Source of the DNA: an uncultured Pseudomonadota bacterium
Lineage (GTDB): Bacteria > Pseudomonadota > Gammaproteobacteria > Burkholderiales > SG8-39
Direction of reading: 5' to 3'
Assembly: GCA_903864555.1 (NCBI GenBank)
Contig: CAIPGJ010000757.1
Coordinates: 1-12,351, forward strand
DNA length: 12,351 nucleotides
In this document: piece after piece, positions 6,697 through 12,351 of the stretch
Layout of the letters: every line of letters starts with the position of its first letter
Position numbering within the stretch: position 1 is the stretch's first letter
Made by a program: the position numbers and the translations under genes
The notes under the pieces: generated by a model
The model's database searches: none
What the model saw: only the letters and a program-made list of their open reading frames with translations
What the model was told of the DNA's origin: nothing

Positions 6697-9600
6697 TTAC
6701 AGGTTGGGGGCGAGCCAGCGTTCGGCCTCATCCAGGGAAAGGCCCTTGCGTGCGGCATAGTCCTTCACCTGATCGGGGCCGATTTTGCCCACGGCAAAAT
6801 ACTGGGACTGCGGATGGCCGATGTAGAAGCCGCTCACCGCGGCCGCCGGCATCATGGCGTAGCTCTCGGTGAGCGTGATGCCGGCCTCCGGTGCATTCAG
6901 CAGCGAGAACAGGCCGGCCTTTTCGGTGTGGTCGGGGCAGGCCGGATAGCCGGGCGCTGGCCGGATGCCGTGGTACTTCTCGGCAACCAGTGCGTCATTG
7001 CCCAGTGCCTCGTCTGCGGCATAGCCCCAGAACTCCTTGCGTACGCGCTCGTGCAGGCACTCGGCAAAGGCCTCGGCCAGCCGGTCGGCCAGGGATTTCA
7101 GCAGGATGGCGTTGTAGTCGTCGTGCTTCGCCTCGTAGGCCCTGACGCGCTCGTCGATGCCAATGCCGGCCGTGACGGCAAAGGCGCCGACATAGTCCTG
7201 GATGCCGGCATCATGCGGTGCCACGAAATCGGCCAGACAGTAATTGGCGCGGTCTGCAGCCTTTTCGATCTGCTGGCGCAGGTTGTGCCAGGTCATGAGC
7301 TTCGTGGTACGTGACTCATCGGCATAGATCTCGATGTCATCGCCCACTGAGGCGGCCGGCCACAGGCCGAACATGCCGCTGGCGGTGAGCCAGCGGCCTT
7401 CGATGATCTTCTTCAGCATGGCCTGGCCGTCGTGGAAGACATTGCGCGCGGATTCCCCGACCACCGGGTCCTCCAGTACTTTCGGATAGCTGCCGGCCAG
7501 GTCCCAGGTCTGGAAGAAGGGTGACCAGTCGATGTACTTCGCCAGTTCGCCCAGATCGTAGTTCTTCAGCAGCTTGCGGCCGATCAGCTTTGGCCGTGTG
7601 GGGGTGTAGCCTTTCCAGTCGATGGCGAAGTGGTTGCCGCGCGCCTTGCCCAGTGCCACCAGCGTCGGGCCTTTCTTGCTGGCGTGCTGGGTGCGGATCT
7701 TGTCGTAGTCGGCTTCCAGGGTGGTGAGGTAATCGCCACGCTGGGCATCCGAGAGCAGGCTGGAGCAGACCGCCACGGAGCGCGAGGCATCCGGCACGTA
7801 GACAGTTGGGCCGGCCGTGTAATTCGGCGCGATCTTCACCGCGGTGTGCACGCGTGAGGTGGTGGCCCCGCCGATCAGCAGCGGCAGCGTGAAGCCTTGG
7901 CGCTGCATCTCCTTGGCCACATGCCCCATCTCTTCGAGTGAGGGCGTGATCAGTCCGGACAGGCCGATGATGTCGGCGTGTTCTTCGCGCGCGGTGTCCA
8001 GGATCTTCTGCGCCGAAACCATGACGCCCAGGTTCACCACTTCGTAGTTGTTGCACTGGAGCACCACCGACACGATGTTCTTGCCGATGTCATGGACGTC
8101 GCCCTTCACCGTGGCAATGACGATCTTGCCCTTGGGCTTGGCCGCTTCGCCTGACTCGCTGGCCACCCGGGCTTTTTCTGCCTCGATGTAGGGGATCAGG
8201 TGGGCCACCGCCTGCTTCATCACGCGGGCGGATTTCACCACCTGGGGCAGGAACATCTTGCCGGCGCCGAACAGGTCGCCGACGACATTCATGCCATCCA
8301 TGAGCGGCCCTTCGATCACCTCGATGGGGCGGCCGCCGCGCGCCTCGATCTCCTGGCGGATGGTCTCGGTGTCCTCGACGATCCATTGCGTGATGCCGTG
8401 CACCATCGCATGGGTGAGGCGCTGCCCAACTGGGGCATTGCGCCACGCCAGGTTCTGCTCGGCCCTGGCGCCGCCCGCCTTGAGCGTGCCGGCCAGTTCG
8501 ATCAGCCGTTCGGTGGGGTCGCTGCCCTCTGCGCCTGCATTCCCGGGCCGTCGGTTGAGCACCACGTCCTCGACGCGCTCGCGCAGCTCGGGGTCGAGAT
8601 CGTCATACACGCCGACCATGCCGGCGTTGACGATGCCCATGGTCATGCCCGCCTTGATGGCGTGGTAGAGGAACACCGTGTGGATGGCCTCGCGCGCCGG
8701 GTCATTGCCGCGGAAGGAGAAGCTGACATTGGAGACCCCGCCCGACACCTTGGCGTAGGGCAGGTGCTGGCGGATCCAGCGCGTGGCCTCGATGAAGTCC
8801 ACGCCGTAATTGTTGTGTTCATCGATGCCGGTGGCAATGGCAAAGATGTTCGGGTCGAAGATGATGTCTTCGGCGGGAAAGCCCAGCTGCTGCGTCAGCA
8901 GTTCGTAGGCACGCCTGCAGATCTCGGTCTTGCGCTGGAAGGTGTCGGCCTGGCCCTGCTCGTCAAAGGCCATGACGATGATGGCAGCGCCATAGCGCTT
9001 GCACAGTTTCGCCTGGGCAAGGAAGGCGGCTTCACCTTCCTTGAGCGAAATGGAGTTGACGATGGCCTTGCCCTGCACGCACTTCAGGCCCGCCTCGATC
9101 ACTTCCCACTTGGAGGAGTCGATCATGATGGGCACGCGCGCGATGTCCGGCTCCGAGGCCACCAGATTCAGGAAGCGCACCATGGCGGCCTTCGAATCCA
9201 GCATGGCCTCGTCCATGTTGATGTCGATCACCTGGGCGCCGTTCTCCACCTGCTGGCGTGCCACGGCCAGGGCTTCGTCGTACTGCTCGTTCAGGATCAG
9301 CCGGGCGAAGGCCTTGGAACCGGTGACATTGGTGCGCTCGCCGACGTTGACGAAGAGCGAGCTCTCGTCGATGTTGAAGGCTTCCAGGCCGGACAGACGC
9401 AGCTTGCGGTCGGCCTCGGGCGGGCGCCGTGGCGGCAGCGGCTTCACCGCTTTGGCAATGGCGCGGATATGGTCGGGCGTGGTGCCGCAGCAGCCGCCGG
9501 CAATGTTCACCAGCCCGGCGCCGGCGAATTCACTCAGCAGCGAGGAGGTGATATCCGGGGTCTCGTCAAAGCCGGTGTCGCTCATCGGATTGGGCAGGCC

Positions 9601-10428
9601 GGCATTCGGGTAGACGCAGATGTGCGCCTCGCAGATGCGCGACAGCTCTTCGATGTAAGGCCTCATCAGCGTGGCCCCCAGCGCGCAGTTCAAGCCGATG
9701 GTCAGCGGGTTGGCGTGCCGCACCGAATTCCAGAAGGCTTCCACCGTCTGGCCGGACAGGATGCGGCCGGAGGCATCGGTGACCGTGCCCGAAATCATGA
9801 TGGGCAGGCGCACGCCCTTCTCGTCGAAGAAGGTCTCGATGGCGAACAGGGCCGCCTTGGCATTCAGTGTGTCGAAGATGGTCTCGACCAGAAACACGTC
9901 GACGCCGCCCTCGTACAGCGCACGCGCCTGCTCCAGATAGGCAGCCACCAGTTCGTCGAAGGTGACATTGCGCGCGCCCGGGTCATTCACGTCCGGCGAG
10001 ATCGATGCGGTCTTGGGCGTCGGCCCGAAGGCACCCGCGGCAAAGCGCGGCGCATCCGGCGTCGAGTATTTCGCGCAGGCGGCCTTGGCCAGGCGCGCCG
10101 AGGCGACGTTCATCTCCCAGGCCAGGTCTTCCATGTGGTAATCGGCCTGGGCCACGCGCGTGGCGCCAAAGGTGTTGGTCTCGAGGATGTCTGCCCCGGC
10201 GGCCAGGTACTGCTCATGGATCTCGCTGATGACCTCCGGACGCGTGAGTGACAGCAACTCGTTGTTGCCCTTCACGTCCTGATCCAGCTCGGCAAAGCGG
10301 GTGCCGCGATACTCGGCCTCGCCCAGCTTGTAGCGCTGGATCATGGTGCCCATGGCGCCGTCCAGGATCAGGATGCGGCGTGACAGCAGGTCACGAAGCT
10401 CGTCGGTGCGGTCGGTATGGCTGGTCAT
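6697..10428 (-). CDS. metH: Cobalamin-dependent methionine synthase MetH
   Basis: Transfers the methyl group of 5-methyltetrahydrofolate, via methylcobalamin, to homocysteine to make methionine. It is 1243 residues and has all four modules. (1) The homocysteine module begins [10 protein letters not shown] and has zinc ligands C248 (GLNCALG) and C313-C314 ([10 protein letters not shown]). (2) The folate module begins [16 protein letters not shown] (~375). (3) The cobalamin cap and Rossmann module has the DxHxxG motif [10 protein letters not shown], with H779 as cobalt ligand, and [13 protein letters not shown]. (4) The SAM-dependent reactivation module has [15 protein letters not shown] (~1156-1170) and ends in the usual WL-rich tail. 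The ATG at 10428 gives the expected N-terminus; an upstream in-frame ATG would lie inside the terminator hairpin. Its leader carries a SAM-II-like riboswitch and terminator, so expression is probably shut off when SAM is plentiful. Confidence 0.98.
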   Translation of the reverse strand: MTSHTDRTDELRDLLSRRILILDGAMGTMIQRYKLGEAEYRGTRFAELDQDVKGNNELLSLTRPEVISEIHEQYLAAGADILETNTFGATRVAQADYHMEDLAWEMNVASARLAKAACAKYSTPDAPRFAAGAFGPTPKTASISPDVNDPGARNVTFDELVAAYLEQARALYEGGVDVFLVETIFDTLNAKAALFAIETFFDEKGVRLPIMISGTVTDASGRILSGQTVEAFWNSVRHANPLTIGLNCALGATLMRPYIEELSRICEAHICVYPNAGLPNPMSDTGFDETPDITSSLLSEFAGAGLVNIAGGCCGTTPDHIRAIAKAVKPLPPRRPPEADRKLRLSGLEAFNIDESSLFVNVGERTNVTGSKAFARLILNEQYDEALAVARQQVENGAQVIDINMDEAMLDSKAAMVRFLNLVASEPDIARVPIMIDSSKWEVIEAGLKCVQGKAIVNSISLKEGEAAFLAQAKLCKRYGAAIIVMAFDEQGQADTFQRKTEICRRAYELLTQQLGFPAEDIIFDPNIFAIATGIDEHNNYGVDFIEATRWIRQHLPYAKVSGGVSNVSFSFRGNDPAREAIHTVFLYHAIKAGMTMGIVNAGMVGVYDDLDPELRERVEDVVLNRRPGNAGAEGSDPTERLIELAGTLKAGGARAEQNLAWRNAPVGQRLTHAMVHGITQWIVEDTETIRQEIEARGGRPIEVIEGPLMDGMNVVGDLFGAGKMFLPQVVKSARVMKQAVAHLIPYIEAEKARVASESGEAAKPKGKIVIATVKGDVHDIGKNIVSVVLQCNNYEVVNLGVMVSAQKILDTAREEHADIIGLSGLITPSLEEMGHVAKEMQRQGFTLPLLIGGATTSRVHTAVKIAPNYTAGPTVYVPDASRSVAVCSSLLSDAQRGDYLTTLEADYDKIRTQHASKKGPTLVALGKARGNHFAIDWKGYTPTRPKLIGRKLLKNYDLGELAKYIDWSPFFQTWDLAGSYPKVLEDPVVGESARNVFHDGQAMLKKIIEGRWLTASGMFGLWPAASVGDDIEIYADESRTTKLMTWHNLRQQIEKAADRANYCLADFVAPHDAGIQDYVGAFAVTAGIGIDERVRAYEAKHDDYNAILLKSLADRLAEAFAECLHERVRKEFWGYAADEALGNDALVAEKYHGIRPAPGYPACPDHTEKAGLFSLLNAPEAGITLTESYAMMPAAAVSGFYIGHPQSQYFAVGKIGPDQVKDYAARKGLSLDEAERWLAPNL

Positions 10429-10442
10429 GGCGGAATCCGAAT

Positions 10443-10493
10443 AAAAAAACCCGTTCAGCTGGCGCATTTGCGGCAATGCAGCTAAACGGGTTT
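10443..10493 (-). terminator. Intrinsic terminator in the metH leader (attenuator)
   Basis: Read on the minus strand, AAACCCGTT-T-AGCTG (10493-10479) pairs with CAGCT-G-AACGGGTTT (10461-10447). This is 14 base pairs with a single T/G position opposite (C56/A84 on the plus strand). An inner AATG/CATT pairing adds 4 bp. The stem runs into a 7-T tract (10449-10443), ending 14 nt before the metH ATG. As a terminator directly upstream of a start codon with no gene behind it, it is best explained as an attenuator controlled by the preceding leader structure. Confidence 0.9.
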
Positions 10494-10568
10494 CCCTCGC
10501 TTTAGCCGTATTTGTTTTGCACCCCTTCTTCCGGGTGGCGCCCGCAAGCTGATGTCAAATCGGCGCGA
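10494..10568 (-). ncRNA. SAM-II-class riboswitch aptamer upstream of metH
   Basis: Read on the minus strand. P1 is GCGCC (10566-10562) with GGCGC (10542-10538). The P1 loop starts GAUUUGAC (10561-10554), matching the SAM-II GAUUUAAC, and ends in UUGC. An inserted hairpin CACCC/GGGUG (10537-10533 with 10524-10520) sits in loop 3. Then come ACAAAUAC and GGCUAAA (10507-10501), matching the conserved AUAAAUG...GCUAAA 3' part of SAM-II aptamers. AGCU (10550-10547) can pair with GGCU (10507-10504) as the pseudoknot. The downstream target, metH, is a known type of SAM-II target. The identification is from remembered consensus, not a covariance-model search. Confidence 0.75.
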
Positions 10569-10574
10569 GGCGAA

Positions 10575-10603
10575 ACATTAACGATTCAAGGGGTTAATGT
10601 CAA
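10575..10603 (-). promoter_or_regulatory. metH promoter with an 8-bp inverted repeat
   Basis: On the minus strand a perfect -35 TTGACA (10603-10598) is separated by 17 nt from a -10 TAATGT (10580-10575). Initiation about 7 nt further on would fall near 10568, just where the aptamer P1 begins. A perfect inverted repeat ACATTAAC/GTTAATGT (10600-10593 with 10582-10575, 10-nt centre) spans the -35 edge to the -10. It could be an operator for a repressor, though no known binding consensus was recognised. Confidence 0.65.
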
Positions 10604-10618
10604 ATATAGTCAGGCTGT

Positions 10619-10963
10619 TCAAGTGTTTGTGATGCCGCTCGAGCCCATCAGTGGCGCCATTCCATGGCGTGAGCGTGCCCTGCTGCATTGCTCGTCCCCT
10701 GGCTGCACTTCACGGCAGGGCGAGGGGCGTTGTTGGTAAATGCGGCAGCTGAGGTCCTCGCCGACTGCACCCTGCAATGCGGCACACCGCGGCGTCTTGC
10801 GGTTGGTACCCGCCATGCAACTGAAGGTGGCATTCACCTGCTCGGTCAGTTCCAGCGGGATGGCATTGGCTGCGGCTTCAGCCCAGTAGAAGGACACCCG
10901 AAAGCTGGCGCAGCAGGCGCCACAGGTCTGGCAGGGCGACTGGGTAACCGGTTCGGAACGCAT
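10619..10963 (-). CDS. YkgJ-like cysteine-cluster protein
   Basis: A 114-residue cytosolic protein with the CxxCxxCC cluster CQTCGACC (C11, C14, C17, C18) near the N-terminus. Further cysteines lie mid-protein and in CRIYQQRPSPCREV (~73-86), the layout of the YkgJ family of putative zinc- or iron-chelating proteins. The segment CGACCASFRVSFYWAEA is typical of short proteobacterial members. Function is unknown beyond probable metal (or Fe-S) binding. The ATG at 10963 directly precedes the cluster, as is usual; upstream GGAG is 13 nt away, so the Shine-Dalgarno is weak. The stop lies 16 nt before the -35 of the metH promoter, and no terminator is seen between them, so read-through into the metH leader is possible. 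A possible minus-strand promoter -10 (TATTAT) sits around 11029-11034. Confidence 0.88.
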   Translation of the reverse strand: MRSEPVTQSPCQTCGACCASFRVSFYWAEAAANAIPLELTEQVNATFSCMAGTNRKTPRCAALQGAVGEDLSCRIYQQRPSPCREVQPGDEQCSRARSRHGMAPLMGSSGITNT

Positions 10964-11107
10964 GGCAGGCAGGTGTCTCCGGGGATAGGGCGGGATGGGT
11001 GAGCATTCCGGTCTGCAATGCAGATGATAATAATACGGTGATTCAGTTAATGATGAAGATGATCATCACTCAATATCGATAATAATTGCTTGGTTAGACG
11101 GGTTCGT

Positions 11108-11173
11108 ATGGGCGCTCCGACCGCGGGTCCCGCCACCGTCATTGTGGCCGGTTTCATGCAGGCTTCCTCATGA
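11108..11173 (+). CDS. Possible 21-codon leader ORF upstream of the MFS gene
   Basis: An ATG at 11108 opens a 21-residue frame (MGAPTAGPATVIVAGF and five more residues) that stops at TGA 11171-11173, 72 nt before the likely MFS start. The GC-rich hairpin 11144-11182 covers codons 13 to the stop. The peptide has no run of one amino acid that would suggest classical attenuation, and no strong Shine-Dalgarno precedes it. It may be a leader peptide or a chance ORF. Confidence 0.2.
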   Translation: MGAPTAGPATVIVAGFMQASS

Positions 11174-11182
11174 ACCGGCCAC
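11144..11182. repeat. Strong 14-bp hairpin upstream of the MFS gene
   Basis: GTGGCCGGTT-T-CATG (11144-11158) pairs with CATGAACCGGCCAC (11169-11182) over 14 bp with one bulged T and a 10-nt loop. No T-tract follows on either strand, so it is not a standard intrinsic terminator. It lies between the AT-rich promoter-like block and the MFS start, so it would sit in the 5' leader of that gene. Confidence 0.6.
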
Positions 11183-11245
11183 CTCAGCAACCTGGCCGCA
11201 GGCCGCGTGGTCAGCGCCGCAGTGATGGCGCGATAGACTCGTGGC

Positions 11246-12351
11246 TTGTCCAGTGATTCTCCAGCCGCCGCTTATCCGCCTCTGCGCATGGCCTTCCTTG
11301 TCTGGGGGCTGGCCGCGGCGCTGTATTTCATCGCCTTCTTTCATCGTGTCACCCCGGCGGTCATCACTGGTGAACTGATGGCCGAGTTCAGCCTGGGGGC
11401 TGCGGCATTGGGCAATCTGTCGGCGTTTTACTTCTACAGTTATGTTGGCTTGCAAATTCCTTTTGGCATGCTGCTGGATCGCTGGGGCGCCCGCAGGGTG
11501 CTCACCGTCGGTTGCGTGATGGCCGGATTGGGCGCAGCGGCCTTTGCGCTTTCCTCGAGCTTTGCCCTGGCGGCCACCGGACGCCTGCTGGTGGGCGCCG
11601 CGGTGGGGGTGGCTTTTGTTGCCATGCTCAAGCTGGCCGCACACTGGTTTGCACCGTCCCGCTTTGCCATGCTGTCCGGTCTGGCGCTGTTGACCGGCAT
11701 CCTCGGTGCCATCAGTGCGGGTGCTCCGCTGCGCCTGGCGACGGATCTGTTCGGCTGGCGTTCCGCCATTCTGGTGGTCGCCGCGATGTCCCTGCTGCTC
11801 GCGGCCGCCATCTGGCGGGTGGTGCGTGACGACCCTGCTGACCGCGGCCTGCGCAGTCATGCAACTGGCCAAGCCGTCGAGCACCAGGCCTTGCAGAGGC
11901 CGGGGGCCCTCGCCGGGCTGAAAGCCGTGGCTGCCTATCGCAACATCTGGCTGATCTTCTTTCTGTGCGGCGGATTCACCGGACCGATGCTGACCTTCGC
12001 CGGCCTTTGGGGGGTGCCCTTCCTCACTATGCAATATGGCCTGTCCACCGCCCAGGCGGCGCTGGTGACCTCGGCCATGATGCTGGCCTGGGGCCTGGCA
12101 GGTCCGCTGCTCGGAGCGCTGTCTGATCGCATTGGCCGGCGCAAGCCCGTCTATGCCGCCGGGATGGTGCTGGCCACGCTGGCGTGGTCCGTGGTCTGGA
12201 TGGTGCCGGGTCTGCCACTGGCCCTGCTGATTGCCTTGCTCCTGCTGGCCGGTATCGCCACCGGCAGCGTCATCATCTCCTTTGCTTTTGCCAAGGAATC
12301 CGCACCGGCTCATCTGTCTGGCACCACAGGCGGTATCACCAACATGGGCAA
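11246..12351 (+). CDS. MFS transporter, 3'-truncated by the window
   Basis: The frame is open to the last base, giving at least 368 residues of an inner-membrane major facilitator. The first helix follows YPPLRMAFLVWGLAAALYF and FHRVTPAVITGEL. The MFS signature between helices 2 and 3 is GMLLDRWGARRVL, and its repeat in the second half is GALSDRIGRRKPV. Helices are strongly hydrophobic throughout, about ten by the window edge. The FFHRVTPAV phrase is common in proteobacterial MFS proteins annotated as nitrate/nitrite or general metabolite permeases, but I cannot name a substrate. Start: TTG at 11246 (the frame is closed by TAG at 11234-11236) gives a 14-residue cytosolic tail before helix 1. 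ATG at 11288 is the alternative; neither has a clear Shine-Dalgarno. The preceding leader contains a strong hairpin. Confidence 0.85.
   Translation, partial: MSSDSPAAAYPPLRMAFLVWGLAAALYFIAFFHRVTPAVITGELMAEFSLGAAALGNLSAFYFYSYVGLQIPFGMLLDRWGARRVLTVGCVMAGLGAAAFALSSSFALAATGRLLVGAAVGVAFVAMLKLAAHWFAPSRFAMLSGLALLTGILGAISAGAPLRLATDLFGWRSAILVVAAMSLLLAAAIWRVVRDDPADRGLRSHATGQAVEHQALQRPGALAGLKAVAAYRNIWLIFFLCGGFTGPMLTFAGLWGVPFLTMQYGLSTAQAALVTSAMMLAWGLAGPLLGALSDRIGRRKPVYAAGMVLATLAWSVVWMVPGLPLALLIALLLLAGIATGSVIISFAFAKESAPAHLSGTTGGITNMG

Larger units (their letters stand above)
10964..11245. other. Divergent intergenic region between ykgJ-like and MFS genes
   Basis: About 280 nt with no recognisable gene. 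The first third borders the ykgJ-like start. From ~11022 to 11098 the base composition turns strongly AT-rich, unlike its surroundings, with GAT/AAT repeats, the palindrome GATGATCATC (11058-11067) and two partial GATAAT motifs. This is probably promoter/operator DNA for one or both divergent genes. A GC-rich hairpin and a possible small ORF follow and are listed separately. No tRNA or riboswitch consensus was recognised. Confidence 0.6.

Noticed and set aside
8200..10251. 683-residue plus-strand ORF antisense to metH
   Set aside because: It lies wholly opposite well-conserved metH codons and has the low-complexity His/Gly/Asp-rich composition of an antisense frame in GC-rich DNA.
10429..10476. 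Upstream ATG (10476) for metH
   Set aside because: It lies inside the terminator hairpin, and the added residues have no MetH homology; ATG 10428 gives the expected N-terminus.
10494..10568. Cobalamin riboswitch for the metH leader, prompted by GGAA...GGTGCAAAA
   Set aside because: The B12 box and the CCGCCACTG-type segment are missing, and the leader is far shorter than a cobalamin riboswitch; the SAM-II layout fits much better.
10494..10568. SAH riboswitch for the metH leader
   Set aside because: The conserved GAGGNGCGCUGC and CCAGGCUC segments of that class are not present.
11168..12313. Long minus-strand ORF (381 residues) opposite the MFS gene
   Set aside because: Composition is rich in Gln, Gly, His and Arg with no domain; it is the antisense shadow of the transporter, whose plus-strand frame has MFS motifs.

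Overview
The window is a GC-rich chromosomal segment. Gene content, gene order (ntrY-ntrX-trkA-trkH) and protein flavour suggest a betaproteobacterium, probably of the Rhodocyclales/Nitrosomonadales type; the genus cannot be fixed from this sequence. It looks like core chromosome. No transposase, integrase, tRNA, rRNA or CRISPR array was seen.

Left arm, plus strand (1-5107): a tightly packed, probably co-transcribed set. It holds the 3' end of a sensor histidine kinase (NtrY-like), its response regulator (NtrX-like, with a decayed AAA+ domain), the Trk potassium uptake genes trkA (TTG start) and trkH, and a short GTG-start gene whose stop-start junction overlaps trkH. That last protein resembles the N-terminal part of a CobW/G3E GTPase. 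It keeps the CxCC metal motif but has lost the nucleotide-binding P-loop.

Middle, minus strand (10603 down to 5162): a metH transcription unit. A promoter (TTGACA, 17 nt, TAATGT) lies inside a perfect 8-bp inverted repeat and is followed by a structured leader. I read this leader as a SAM-II-class riboswitch with an extra hairpin in its third loop, followed by an intrinsic terminator with a 7-U tract just before the metH start. The 3' pseudoknot strand of the aptamer can also pair over 8 bp with the 5' arm of the terminator, which gives an apparent antiterminator/terminator switch. Downstream of metH are a hotdog-fold acyl-CoA thioesterase and a RidA-family protein that overlap by ATGA. A 149-nt gap follows, packed with inverted repeats, including two copies of a ~49-bp element whose differences are partly compensatory. 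The last gene is a small lipoprotein.

Right arm: a YkgJ-like cysteine-cluster protein (minus strand) ends just upstream of the metH promoter. A ~280-nt divergent intergenic region contains an AT-rich block, a possible 21-codon leader ORF and a 14-bp hairpin. A plus-strand MFS transporter then runs off the window end.

Functionally, the left arm couples a two-component system to potassium uptake. The middle is methionine regeneration, apparently under SAM feedback at the RNA level, with two metabolite-housekeeping enzymes following metH.
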